A stretch of 47,077 bases of DNA from assembly GCA_902518395.1 (NCBI GenBank), contig CABYFX010000005.1, positions 1 through 47,077 of the forward strand, given 5' to 3'. Of the stretch, positions 25,086-33,392 are shown piece after piece. Below the pieces are notes generated by a model. That model worked only from the letters and a program-made list of their open reading frames with translations, searched no databases and was not told where the DNA came from. The position numbers were made by a program, and so were the translations under genes. The DNA is from an uncultured Pelagibacteraceae bacterium (lineage in GTDB: Bacteria > Pseudomonadota > Alphaproteobacteria > Pelagibacterales > Pelagibacteraceae). Numbering within the stretch: the first letter of the stretch is position 1; each line of letters starts with the position of its first letter.

Positions 25086-25964
25086 ATGTTTAATGGTTTT
25101 AGGTCAAAGTACGTAAAGGTAAAAAAGGGCAAAGTTTTTTGTAGAGTTGGTGGTGAAGGTCCGCCATTACTTTTACTGCATGGATATCCACAAACACATT
25201 TAATGTGGCACAAAACAGCCCCTGAGTTATCTAAAAGATTTACAGTGGTTGCTGCAGATTTAAGAGGATATGGAAATAGTCTTGCTCCAGCATCAGATAG
25301 CAAACATTACAACTACTCAAAAAGAGAAATGGCAAGTGACATGAAACAGATGATGATAAAATTAGGGTTTAACAAATTTTTTGTTGCGGGACATGATAGA
25401 GGTGGAAGAGTTGCTCACAGGTTAGCAAGAGACCATAGAAAAAATATAATAGCTCTTAGTGTTTTAGACATTTGTCCAACATTAGATATGTACGAACTAA
25501 CGACGAGAGATTTCGCAAAAGCTTACTTTCATTGGTTTTTTTTAATTCAACCAAAATGGTTACCTGAGAAAATGATAATGAGCGATCCACGTAAATGGAT
25601 GAAAAGTTGTTTAGATAAATGGTCAGGTAATCACAAATTTGGAAAAGTTGAAGAAAATTATTTAAAATGTTTCAAGCAACCAAAAAGAATTCATGGATCT
25701 TGTGAAGATTATAGGGCGTCTGCGACTATTGATTTGGATCATGACAAACAAGATAGAAAGAAAAAACTAAATATTCCAGTCCAAGTGTTATGGGGAAGTA
25801 AGGGAGTAATTGGAAAACAGTTCAAACCAATAAAAATTTGGCAAAGATATACTCAAAAAAAAGTTATAGGTTATCCTATAAACTCAGGTCACTTCATTCC
25901 AGAGCAAAATCCAAAGGCAACTATTAAACATTTAACTGATTTTTTTTTGAAGAAAATTAAGTAA
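25086..25964 (+). CDS. Alpha/beta hydrolase, fluoroacetate/haloacetate dehalogenase-like
   Basis: A 292-residue alpha/beta hydrolase whose active site matches characterised fluoroacetate dehalogenases residue by residue. Nucleophile Asp104 with Arg105 and Arg108 lies in AGHDRGGRVAHR, Asp128 in LDICPT, the halide pocket His149-Trp150 in YFHWFF, Tyr209 in SCEDYRAS, and the general base His269 in NSGHFIPEQ. The oxyanion motif LLHGYPQTH is also present. The two arginines bind the carboxylate of haloacetate in the known enzymes. Predicted reaction: hydrolysis of fluoroacetate or chloroacetate to glycolate. Other carboxylate esters or halides remain possible. It begins a new plus-strand run. Confidence 0.85.
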   Translation: MFNGFRSKYVKVKKGKVFCRVGGEGPPLLLLHGYPQTHLMWHKTAPELSKRFTVVAADLRGYGNSLAPASDSKHYNYSKREMASDMKQMMIKLGFNKFFVAGHDRGGRVAHRLARDHRKNIIALSVLDICPTLDMYELTTRDFAKAYFHWFFLIQPKWLPEKMIMSDPRKWMKSCLDKWSGNHKFGKVEENYLKCFKQPKRIHGSCEDYRASATIDLDHDKQDRKKKLNIPVQVLWGSKGVIGKQFKPIKIWQRYTQKKVIGYPINSGHFIPEQNPKATIKHLTDFFLKKIK

Positions 25965-25974
25965 TTAGCCATAC

Positions 25975-26003
25975 TTGATGTGATCAATAATCGCGCATAT
26001 CAT
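25975..26003 (+). promoter_or_regulatory. Possible promoter for tldD
   Basis: TTGATG (25975-25980) and TATCAT (25998-26003) are 17 bases apart and sit 36 bases before the tldD start in the 75-base gap after the hydrolase gene. Matches are partial, and in AT-rich DNA such pairs arise by chance. Confidence 0.35.
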
Positions 26004-26039
26004 TCTTGATAATATAGAATTCACCTTTAAATATAGCTA

Positions 26040-27452
26040 ATGTCTTCTTTACTTAAAAATTCAGAATTAACTTCAGAAAAAGCAGATAGTATTGTTTCTG
26101 AAACTCTAAATAATTGTGATGATGGTGAGCTTTATATAGAGGATACAAAATCTGAGACAATTGTATTAGATGATAACAAAATTAAAAGTTCAAATTATAC
26201 GTCTGACTTAGGTTATGGCTTCAGAGCTGTAACAGGTGATACAGTCGCTTATTCTCATTCAAACGAAATTTCAGAAAAATCATTAAAAAATTCAAGCGAA
26301 AATCTTAAGTCAACTTTAAAAAATAATAGCGGAACATATAATTCAGAAATAAAAAAAACTAATCAGAAGCTTTATAAAGACGTTGATCCGATTGAGGGCA
26401 AGTCAATGAAATCAAAAATAGAATTGCTGAACAATATGAATGAATATGCCAGATCAAAAGATAGTTCAGTTAAACAAGTAACAGCAAGCCTTCTGGCAGA
26501 AAAGAAAAACATCGAGATCGTTAGATCTGGAGGAGAATTATTATCAGATAATAGACCATTAGTTAGAATAAATATGTCAGTAATGGTTGAAAAGAATGGT
26601 AGAAAAGAAACTGGTGTTTTTGGTATTGGTGGAAGACAAGATTATGATGAATATCTTAAAAATGATAATTGGAAAAAAGTTTGTGATGAAGCTTTTAGAA
26701 TTGCAAGTACAAACATAGAAAGCAAACCTTCTCTTGCAGGAGAAATGAAAGTTGTTCTAGGACCTGGTTGGCCTGCAATTTTAATTCATGAAGCTGTAGG
26801 TCATGGATTAGAAGGTGATTTTAATAGAAAAAAAACTTCAGCTTTTCATGATTTAGTTGGTAAAAAAGTTGCGAGCGATGGAGTTACAATAATCGACGAC
26901 GGAACATTAGATAATAGAAGAGGTAGTTTAAATATTGATGATGAAGGAACGCCAACAGAAAGAACAGTTTTAATTGAAAATGGTATCTTAAAAAATTTCA
27001 TGCAAGATAGACTAAATGCAAGACTTATGAATACAAAATCAACAGGAAATGGAAGAAGAGAGAGCTATAAACATGTCGTGATGCCTAGAATGAGAAATAC
27101 GATAATGTTAGGTGGATCAAACACACAAGAAGAAATGATTAAGTCAGTAGATAAAGGTATTTTTGCTGTAAGTTTTGGTGGTGGTCAAGTTGACATTACC
27201 TCTGGAAAATTCGTTTTTAACTGTACGGAAGCTTATGAGATTATAAATGGAAAAATTGGATCTCCAATTAAAGGAGCTACTTTAATTGGTGATGGACCAT
27301 CTTCTTTAAAAGAAATTTTAATGGTTGGAAATGATATGATGTTAGATCCTGGCATTGGAACATGCGGTAAAGCTGGACAGGGTGTGCCAGTGGGTGTTGG
27401 ACAACCATCTCTGCTTATCAATAATATGACTGTTGGTGGAACTCAACTCTAA
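26040..27452 (+). CDS. tldD: Metalloprotease TldD
   Basis: A 470-residue TldD of family length. The metal motif HEAVGHGLEGD places His250, Glu251 and His255 as the HExxxH zinc site. With PmbA (TldE) it forms a heterodimer that cleaves unfolded peptides and, in some bacteria, matures modified peptides such as microcin B17. pmbA follows 4 bases later. I see no precursor-peptide or modification gene nearby, so a general peptide-processing role is most likely. Confidence 0.95.
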   Translation: MSSLLKNSELTSEKADSIVSETLNNCDDGELYIEDTKSETIVLDDNKIKSSNYTSDLGYGFRAVTGDTVAYSHSNEISEKSLKNSSENLKSTLKNNSGTYNSEIKKTNQKLYKDVDPIEGKSMKSKIELLNNMNEYARSKDSSVKQVTASLLAEKKNIEIVRSGGELLSDNRPLVRINMSVMVEKNGRKETGVFGIGGRQDYDEYLKNDNWKKVCDEAFRIASTNIESKPSLAGEMKVVLGPGWPAILIHEAVGHGLEGDFNRKKTSAFHDLVGKKVASDGVTIIDDGTLDNRRGSLNIDDEGTPTERTVLIENGILKNFMQDRLNARLMNTKSTGNGRRESYKHVVMPRMRNTIMLGGSNTQEEMIKSVDKGIFAVSFGGGQVDITSGKFVFNCTEAYEIINGKIGSPIKGATLIGDGPSSLKEILMVGNDMMLDPGIGTCGKAGQGVPVGVGQPSLLINNMTVGGTQL

Positions 27453-27456
27453 TAAA

Positions 27457-28776
27457 ATGATTAAAGATCAAGAGTATCTAAAAAAAATTGCAGATATATG
27501 CCTTAGTAAGTCAAAAAAATTAGGTTCATCTGATGCAAATATAATAGTGCAAAGTTCTGTTTCTGAAAATGTAAATGTAAGGAATAAAAAGCTTGATGGA
27601 TCTGAAAGGTCTGAAAATCTTGGAGTAGTCCTTACAACTTATTTAGGTAAAAAAAAGTCCTCAATAGCCTCATCAAATCTTAAAGAAAGTAATTTAGATG
27701 AGTTAGTAAATAGATGTATTGAAACAATGAAAATTACTCCTGAGGATGAATATAATTCATTACCAGATAAAGACCTCCATTTTAAAGGATTAAAAGACTT
27801 AGACTTGTATGATGAAACTCATTTAAGCAATGAAGACAAGATTAATTATATAAAAGAGGCAGAAGAGGAAGCTTTTTCAAATGATAAAATAATAAATACC
27901 AATGGATCTGGATTTGGTGAGAACAAATCAAATTTTTTGTTAGCCAATTCAAATGGATTTGCTGATGGATATAAAACCTCACAATTTACTGCATATTGTG
28001 AAGTTGTTTCAAAAAGCAATGGGAGCATGGAAAGAGATTATGAATATACAAGCAAAAGGTTTTATAATGATATTTTAAAACCTAAACAACTTGGATCTAT
28101 TGCGGCGGAACATGCAGTGAAGAAATTAAATCCAAAAAAAATAAAAAGTGAAAAAATTAGCCTAATATTTGATAAAAGAATTTCAAAAAACTTTCTATCT
28201 ATTTTTGCAAGTGCAATATCATCAAGCGCAATAGCAAAAGGAACAACATTTTTAAAAGATAAATTAAATCAACAAGTTTTTAACTCTGAAATAAATATAT
28301 TAGATCACGGTGATATAAGAAAAGCCAATGGATCTCGTTACTTTGATAGCGAAGGTATAGCAGTAGTTAACCTTGGTTTGATTAAAAACGGTATTCTTCA
28401 AGACTATTTAATTGATACTTATAATGGAAAAAAAATAAACAGAAAGTCTAATGGTAGGGCAAGTGGTACAACAAATTTGTATTTTCAAAATGGATCAAAA
28501 ACATTTGAAGATCTAATCAAATCAGAAAATAAAATCTTGTATATCAAAGAAACTATCGGTCATGGTACAAATATTATTAATGGTGATTACTCTGTAGGAG
28601 CATCTGGTATGATGATTGAGAATGGAGAGTTTTCATATCCAGTAAGTGAAATTACAATTGCTGGAAACTTAAACAATATTTTTAAAAATATAACTTTAGC
28701 CGACGATTTAGAATTTAACTATGCAACAAATTCACCGACAATGATGGTTGAAGGTATGGTTGTTGGTGGAAAATAA
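27457..28776 (+). CDS. pmbA: TldE/PmbA protein
   Basis: A 439-residue partner of TldD, read from ATG 27457 just after the tldD stop; an upstream in-frame start at 27433 would overlap tldD. It shares the fold of TldD but lacks the HExxxH zinc motif, as expected for PmbA. Segments LGVVLTTYLGKKKSS, a C-terminal GDYSVGASGMMIENGEFSYPVSEITIAG and TMMVEGMVVGGK are typical. It forms the non-catalytic half of the peptide-threading heterodimer. Confidence 0.93.
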   Translation: MIKDQEYLKKIADICLSKSKKLGSSDANIIVQSSVSENVNVRNKKLDGSERSENLGVVLTTYLGKKKSSIASSNLKESNLDELVNRCIETMKITPEDEYNSLPDKDLHFKGLKDLDLYDETHLSNEDKINYIKEAEEEAFSNDKIINTNGSGFGENKSNFLLANSNGFADGYKTSQFTAYCEVVSKSNGSMERDYEYTSKRFYNDILKPKQLGSIAAEHAVKKLNPKKIKSEKISLIFDKRISKNFLSIFASAISSSAIAKGTTFLKDKLNQQVFNSEINILDHGDIRKANGSRYFDSEGIAVVNLGLIKNGILQDYLIDTYNGKKINRKSNGRASGTTNLYFQNGSKTFEDLIKSENKILYIKETIGHGTNIINGDYSVGASGMMIENGEFSYPVSEITIAGNLNNIFKNITLADDLEFNYATNSPTMMVEGMVVGGK

Positions 28777-28783
28777 TTTCCAA

Positions 28784-29332
28784 ATGAAAAAAATAATTAC
28801 CATTTTTCTTGCTATTTTTTTTATTAGTACCTCATCAAACTCTAATGAAAATGAAATAAGATTAAATAACTTATTTGAAAAGTTAAAAATTCAAAACCAC
28901 TCAATTGCAATTGATACAGAGATGAAAATCTGGGATATTTGGACCAAACATCCAACTAATCAAAATTTAACTTCTTTGCTATCAAGAGGAACAAAGTTTA
29001 TGAATCAAGAGCAATATTCAGTTGCTGTAGATATATTCACAACAGTAATTAAAAAAGATCCTGCTTGGGCAGAAGCTTGGAATAAAAGAGCAACTGTCTT
29101 TTATTTAATGGGCAAATATCAAGATTCTCAAAATGATATAGACAAGGTATTAAAACTAGAGAAAAGACATTTTGGAGCATTATCAGGACAGGGTCTCGTT
29201 CAAATTAAGTTAAAAAATTACGAAAAGGCTTTAAAGAGTTATGAAAAAGTAAAAGAGATTTATCCGTCCATGAGGTCACCACAAATAATGATACCACAGA
29301 TTAAAGAGTTGATTAAAAATCAATCTGTGTAA
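28784..29332 (+). CDS. Exported TPR-repeat protein
   Basis: A 182-residue protein. The ATG at 28784 is chosen because it starts a signal peptide (MKKIITIFLAIFFISTSSNS). Two or three tetratricopeptide repeats follow, around residues 69-160, with the diagnostic YSVAVDIFTTVIKKDPAWAEAW and YEKALKSYEKVKEIYPS. It probably scaffolds protein contacts in the periplasm. It is read 7 bases after pmbA and ends immediately before the phosphatase start, so these genes likely share a transcript. Confidence 0.8.
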   Translation: MKKIITIFLAIFFISTSSNSNENEIRLNNLFEKLKIQNHSIAIDTEMKIWDIWTKHPTNQNLTSLLSRGTKFMNQEQYSVAVDIFTTVIKKDPAWAEAWNKRATVFYLMGKYQDSQNDIDKVLKLEKRHFGALSGQGLVQIKLKNYEKALKSYEKVKEIYPSMRSPQIMIPQIKELIKNQSV

Positions 29333-29881
29333 ATGAAAAAACTTCTAATAATTTTTTTTATCAATATTTTTGTAGTTAATTCTGCTTATTCTGTAGAAGA
29401 AGTCCTTACTTCTTTAAAAGAGGGAGGAAAAATAATTTTTATTAGACATGCGCTTGCACCAGGGAATGGAGATCCAGAAAATTTTGATTTAAATGATTGT
29501 TCTACCCAAAGAAATTTAAATCAAAGAGGAATTGAACAGTCAAAATTTATTGGAAGTATATTTAATAAAAACCAGATTAAAATTGAAAATGTCTATTCAA
29601 GTGAATGGTGCAGATGTATAGATACAGCTAAATTTGCTTTTAAAAATTATGAAACATTTAGTGCACTAAATTCTTTTTATGATATTAGATTTGAAGCAAA
29701 TGAAGAGAGGCAAATAACTCAACTAAAAGAGTTTATTAATCAATGGAATAGTAAAGAAAATATAATTTTTGTTACTCATTTTGTCGTTATATCTTCAATG
29801 CTAAATATAGGGACTTCTTCAGGAGAAATAGTAATAACTGATAAGAATTTAAATATTATTGGATCAATTGATACTTTGTAA
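29333..29881 (+). CDS. Exported histidine phosphatase-family protein
   Basis: A 182-residue protein with a signal peptide (MKKLLIIFFINIFVVNSAYS). IIFIRHALAPG carries the phospho-accepting histidine of the RHG/RHA motif, and FVTHFVVISSM provides the second histidine; SSEWCRCIDTAKFAF gives a further phosphate-binding arginine. It is predicted to dephosphorylate a periplasmic substrate. It starts directly at the end of the TPR gene. The substrate is unknown. Confidence 0.85.
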   Translation: MKKLLIIFFINIFVVNSAYSVEEVLTSLKEGGKIIFIRHALAPGNGDPENFDLNDCSTQRNLNQRGIEQSKFIGSIFNKNQIKIENVYSSEWCRCIDTAKFAFKNYETFSALNSFYDIRFEANEERQITQLKEFINQWNSKENIIFVTHFVVISSMLNIGTSSGEIVITDKNLNIIGSIDTL

Positions 29882-29899
29882 TATATTAACTTAAGATTT

Positions 29900-30091
29900 A
29901 TGAAAACAATATTTATTATAGGATCAAAAAAGCATACTTTAAAATACACTAGAAAAATGCCTGAAGGCGAAGTAAAAAAAATGAAATCTTTTGTAACTAA
30001 TAAAGGTCAAAAGTTAGAAAAAACATCCAAGTTTAAAATACTAAATATTTCAGACGAAAAAACAGCAAGAGTGTTTAAGATCAGTTTATAA
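29900..30091 (+). CDS. Small basic protein of unknown function
   Basis: A 63-residue lysine-rich protein (MKTIFIIGSKKHTLKYTRKMPEG at the N-terminus) with no membrane segment, cysteine or recognised motif. It sits between the phosphatase and the aminotransferase on the same strand with short gaps of 18 and 25 bases. The reading frame is credible for this compact genome, but coding support is weak, and I do not know a family. Confidence 0.45.
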   Translation: MKTIFIIGSKKHTLKYTRKMPEGEVKKMKSFVTNKGQKLEKTSKFKILNISDEKTARVFKISL

Positions 30092-30116
30092 TATTTAATC
30101 CAGAAATAGAAACTAA

Positions 30117-31268
30117 ATGAAGAAATCTAAAAGAAGTAATGTTGACCCATTTATTGTAATGGATGTAATGGAGTCTGCTAGAAAAGCAGAAGCTAATGGC
30201 AAGCATGTAATTCATATGGAAGTAGGTCAACCAGGAACACCAGCACCAAAGCGTGCCAAACAATTTATTTCTGATGAAATTTCTAATAATGATCTTGGCT
30301 ATACAGTTACTTTAGGTTTACCAGAATTACGAAATAGAATTTCTAAATTGTATGGAGATTGGTACAATATTGATTTAAACCCAGACAGAATAATTATAAC
30401 AACTGGATCTTCAGGAGCATTTATACTTTCTTTTGCAGCATTATTTGATGTTGGAGATAGAGTAGGCATTGCCGCTCCAGGCTATCCTAGCTATAGACAA
30501 ATTTTAAAATCTCAAGATTTAATTCCAGTTGATATTTTTACAGAATTACAAAATAAATTTCAGCCTATACCGAAAGATATTAAAGAAAATAATTTAAACG
30601 GTTTATTAGTTGCTTCTCCTGCAAATCCCACCGGTTCAATGCTTGATAAAAAAAAACTAGAAGAACTTATTAATACTGCGCATGAAAATAAAGTGAGTTT
30701 TATTAGCGATGAGATTTATCATGGAATTCAATATGAAAATAATCCTACATCTGCATTAGAAATTTCAAATGAATGTTATGTTATAAATTCATTTTCTAAA
30801 TATTTTTCTATGACAGGTTGGAGAGTAGGCTGGATGATTGTTCCTGAAGATCATGTGAGACAAGTAGAAAGATTATCTCAAAATCTTTTTATTTGCCCTC
30901 CACATGTCAGTCAATTAACTGCTCTATCAGCAATGGATGCAAAAGAGGAATTAAATACAAATGTAGAGGTTTATAAAAAAAATAGATCAATTTTGTTAGA
31001 AGAGTTACCTAAGGCTGGTTTAAATAAATTTTCTCCCCCAGATGGTGCTTTTTATATCTACATTGATATTTCAGAGTATTCGAAAGATAGCCTTAACTTT
31101 TGTAGAGAAGTGCTTGATAAAGCAGGAGTAGCAATAACTCCTGGACTTGATTTCGATCAAAAAAGAGGAAATTCTACAATAAGGTTTTCATACGCTAGAA
31201 GCACTGAGGATATAATTGAAGGAGCAAATAGAATAAAAAAATTTATGAAAGAAGAGTATTTAAAGTAA
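30117..31268 (+). CDS. PLP-dependent class I/II aminotransferase
   Basis: A 383-residue fold-type I aminotransferase. The PLP lysine is Lys228 in INSFSKYFSMTGWRVGW, and the aspartate that grips the pyridine nitrogen is in SFISDEIYHG. SPANPTGSML and the C-terminal STIRFSYARS supply the substrate-carboxylate-binding asparagine and arginine. Substrate specificity (aspartate, aromatic or other amino acids) cannot be decided. A Rossmann-fold gene follows after two bases. Confidence 0.93.
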   Translation: MKKSKRSNVDPFIVMDVMESARKAEANGKHVIHMEVGQPGTPAPKRAKQFISDEISNNDLGYTVTLGLPELRNRISKLYGDWYNIDLNPDRIIITTGSSGAFILSFAALFDVGDRVGIAAPGYPSYRQILKSQDLIPVDIFTELQNKFQPIPKDIKENNLNGLLVASPANPTGSMLDKKKLEELINTAHENKVSFISDEIYHGIQYENNPTSALEISNECYVINSFSKYFSMTGWRVGWMIVPEDHVRQVERLSQNLFICPPHVSQLTALSAMDAKEELNTNVEVYKKNRSILLEELPKAGLNKFSPPDGAFYIYIDISEYSKDSLNFCREVLDKAGVAITPGLDFDQKRGNSTIRFSYARSTEDIIEGANRIKKFMKEEYLK

Positions 31269-31270
31269 TA

Positions 31271-31927
31271 ATGAAAACTGCTGTTTTATTTGGCTCATCT
31301 GGATTAATTGGATCTAAATTACTAGATAATTTAATCAACAACAATACCTACAACAAAATAAAAATATTTGTTAGAAAACTACCTTCTATTGATAATTCAA
31401 AAGTTGAAGTGATTAATACAGATTTTTTAGATTTAGACACTTTAAAAGAAAAATTAACAGGTGATGATTGTTTTTTTTGCATTGGCACAACTCACAAAGA
31501 TACACCAGATAAAAAAGAATATAGAAGAATAGAATATGACTTGCCTGTACAATTAGCAAAAATTGCAAAATTTAATTCTATTAGTAATTTTATTTATGTC
31601 TCCTCAATTGGAGCAAACCCAAAAGCCTCAAGTACATATTTAAAAAATAAAGGTCAAGTAGAGGAGGAGCTAAAAAAGATTGGGTTTTCTAACCTAAGCA
31701 TTATTCAACCCTCATTTTTAGTTGGAAACAGAAAAGACTTTAGAATTGTTGAGGTTTTAGGAATTCCATTGATGAAATTTCTATCCTTATTCTTTTTTGG
31801 TGGATTTAAAAAATACACTCCAATAAAAGTTGAGATAGTTGTGAATGCAATGATCAAACTTGCCTCAGGAAATAATAGTGAGCAAACTTATTTGTCTGAT
31901 AAGTTGCAAGAGTTAGGATCTAACTAA
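31271..31927 (+). CDS. NAD(P)-binding Rossmann protein (atypical SDR, HTATIP2-like)
   Basis: A 218-residue protein starting MKTAVLFGSSGLIGSKLLDNL, a Rossmann dinucleotide loop of GxxGxxG type. FIYVSSIGANPKASSTYLKNKGQVEEEL has the serine, tyrosine and lysine of the extended SDR family, as in HTATIP2/TIP30-like proteins. Function is unknown; these often act as reductases or NADPH sensors. It follows the aminotransferase by 2 bases and directly abuts the SOUL protein start. Confidence 0.8.
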   Translation: MKTAVLFGSSGLIGSKLLDNLINNNTYNKIKIFVRKLPSIDNSKVEVINTDFLDLDTLKEKLTGDDCFFCIGTTHKDTPDKKEYRRIEYDLPVQLAKIAKFNSISNFIYVSSIGANPKASSTYLKNKGQVEEELKKIGFSNLSIIQPSFLVGNRKDFRIVEVLGIPLMKFLSLFFFGGFKKYTPIKVEIVVNAMIKLASGNNSEQTYLSDKLQELGSN

Positions 31928-32500
31928 ATGAGAAAATCTATAATATCAATATCTTTTTTGATTTATATATTTTGTATTTTACCTTACTCTACTTCAATGG
32001 CATATGAGGAATCTCAATATGATGTAGTATATAAATCTGAAATATACGAAGTGAGATATTATAAAGACCGTCTAGTTGTTGAAGTTGTAAGTAGAAATGA
32101 TGACAATAGTTTTAGAAAACTTTTTAAATATATCTCGGGTCAGAATAATAAATCCCAAGAAATTAAAATGACTGTGCCAGTAACACAGGGTGAGAGGGAT
32201 AATGGATACTATATGCAATTTTATCTTCCATCAAAATTTACAAAAGAGAATGTGCCTATACCTATAAATTCAGATGTTAAAATCTCAACAATAGAAGAAG
32301 GTTTTTTTGCTGTAATAGAATATTCTGGAAGAGCCTCAGATAATAATTTCTTCAAACATAAGGAAATTCTTAATAAAAAACTCTTAGAGGATAAAGTAAT
32401 CATTAAAGGACCCCCAATAAGAGCAACCTATAATGGGCCTTTTACGCTTCCTATGATGAGACGCAACGAAGCTATGTTTAAAGTTGAGTGGAGTAAATAG
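31928..32500 (+). CDS. SOUL-type heme-binding family protein (exported)
   Basis: A 190-residue protein with a signal peptide (about residues 1-25, ending STSMA) and a SOUL domain: YEVRYYKDRLVVEV, then KLFKYISGQN, KMTVPVTQG and the C-terminal IRATYNGPFTLPMMRRNEAM. SOUL proteins bind heme or porphyrin, though many bacterial members are uncharacterised. It is predicted to be periplasmic and starts on the base after the Rossmann gene stop, so they form one unit. Confidence 0.88.
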   Translation: MRKSIISISFLIYIFCILPYSTSMAYEESQYDVVYKSEIYEVRYYKDRLVVEVVSRNDDNSFRKLFKYISGQNNKSQEIKMTVPVTQGERDNGYYMQFYLPSKFTKENVPIPINSDVKISTIEEGFFAVIEYSGRASDNNFFKHKEILNKKLLEDKVIIKGPPIRATYNGPFTLPMMRRNEAMFKVEWSK

Positions 32501-32570
32501 ATTACATTTTGCCATATATATTAATTTCTATCGCCTGATAGTTTAAATTCATTAATCAGAAAGGTATTTT

Positions 32571-32972
32571 ATGAAAAAATTATTTCTAATTTTATTTATA
32601 TTATTTGGTTTAAACAGCTCTGTTTTTGCTGATGGTCATGTAAAAAGGATTTTATCAACTAGTCAGACTGGTATGGGTAACGATATTGTTTATCCATCTG
32701 GAAAAGCAAAGATCACAGCTTTTGAATTTACTGTGCCCGTAGGAGGTCCTGTAGTTCCACATACACACTCATTCCCTGTTTTAATAATGATACAACAAGG
32801 AGAAATTGAACTTACTCAAGGTGGTAAAAGCTATGTTTATAAAGCCGGAGATGCATTCATTGAAGATGTAGGTGTAGCTCATGAATCTAAAAATATTGGA
32901 GATGTTCCTGTTAAAGCGATTGTTGTTGCGATGGGAGTTGAAGGTCAAAAAATTATGACACCAGTAAAATAG
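32571..32972 (+). CDS. Exported cupin-domain protein
   Basis: A 133-residue protein with a signal peptide (MKKLFLILFILFGLNSSVFA) and a single cupin barrel. PVVPHTHSFPVLIMIQQGEIEL contains the first motif histidines, and GDAFIEDVGVAHESKN the second. Metal-binding small-molecule or sensing roles are typical. It follows a 70-base gap with a possible independent promoter, has AGAAAGG before its start, and ends before a hairpin at 32984. Confidence 0.85.
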   Translation: MKKLFLILFILFGLNSSVFADGHVKRILSTSQTGMGNDIVYPSGKAKITAFEFTVPVGGPVVPHTHSFPVLIMIQQGEIELTQGGKSYVYKAGDAFIEDVGVAHESKNIGDVPVKAIVVAMGVEGQKIMTPVK

Positions 32973-32983
32973 GAAGAAAAAAA

Positions 32984-33015
32984 ATATGGGGCATACAAAT
33001 ATGATTGCCCCATAT
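32984..33015. terminator. Convergent terminator between the cupin and a small minus-strand gene
   Basis: ATATGGGGCA (32984-32993) pairs perfectly with TGCCCCATAT (33006-33015) around a 12-base loop. On the minus strand it is followed by a strong U-tract (the complement of the A-run at 32977-32983). On the plus strand the following T-run is weak. It probably ends the minus-strand gene and may also serve the cupin gene. Confidence 0.75.
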
Positions 33016-33028
33016 CTCATTCTTTAAG

Positions 33029-33220
33029 CTAAAACTTTTTAGCCTCTTTCTTTAAGTGACCTAATGTTTCTCCTGAATTTTTTCCAGATTTGATAACGTA
33101 TCCACTTGTGCCATTTGCATTAGTTTCTACAGTTTTCAAGTTTCGAAACATAAGTTGATTTAGCCTAGCGTTCTTTGAGCCTCGGCTAAACGAACTTAAT
33201 ACTCTGTGCATTCTTTTCAT
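33029..33220 (-). CDS. Small basic protein of unknown function with strong ribosome-binding site
   Basis: A 63-residue protein, strongly basic, with Arg/Lys/Ser-rich N-terminal half (MKRMHRVLSSFSRGSKNARL) and no membrane segment. An AAGGAGA ribosome-binding site lies four bases before the ATG, unusually good for this genome, and a terminator follows 13 bases after the stop, so the gene looks like a free-standing unit. Its leader holds an inverted repeat (33294-33314) and a hairpin (33258-33274). I do not recognise a family; nucleic-acid binding is suggested only by charge. Confidence 0.65.
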   Translation of the reverse strand: MKRMHRVLSSFSRGSKNARLNQLMFRNLKTVETNANGTSGYVIKSGKNSGETLGHLKKEAKKF

Positions 33221-33257
33221 ACACTCTCCTTGTTTGTTTTTCCAAAACTCGCTTTTA

Positions 33258-33274
33258 ACCGATGCGATATCGGT
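33258..33274 (-). promoter_or_regulatory. Small hairpin in the leader of the 63-residue basic protein gene
   Basis: ACCGAT and ATCGGT form a perfect 6-bp stem with a 5-base loop, 38-54 bases upstream of the start codon. In the leader RNA it could affect ribosome access or stability. It is too small to call a riboswitch. Confidence 0.35.
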
Positions 33275-33293
33275 CTCTTTTTCACCATGAGAT

Positions 33294-33314
33294 ATGGTAA
33301 ATATAATTTACCAT
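33294..33314. promoter_or_regulatory. Perfect 9-bp-arm inverted repeat, candidate operator
   Basis: ATGGTAAAT (33294-33302) and ATTTACCAT (33306-33314) are perfect inverted arms around three bases, 21 bp in total. It overlaps the probable -10 element of the minus-strand small gene, where a dimeric repressor would act. No matching second site was noticed elsewhere in the window. Confidence 0.5.
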
Positions 33315-33333
33315 TCTAGAAAATTGATTTCAA
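33305..33333 (-). promoter_or_regulatory. Possible promoter of the small basic protein gene
   Basis: On the minus strand, TTGAAA (33328-33333) lies 17 bases before TAAATT (33305-33310), a usable -35/-10 pair roughly 85-113 bases upstream of the start. The -10 is only a 4/6 match, so this is tentative. Confidence 0.35.
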
Positions 33334-33392
33334 ATTATTAAAATAAATAAAAGATCAAAATGGGTTTTATTAATTATATTTTTAAACAAAAT

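Noticed and set aside
33294..33314. Inverted repeat as a transcription terminator
   Set aside because: It lies upstream of a gene start, is AT-rich with a 3-base centre, and no T-run follows it on either strand, so an operator fits better.
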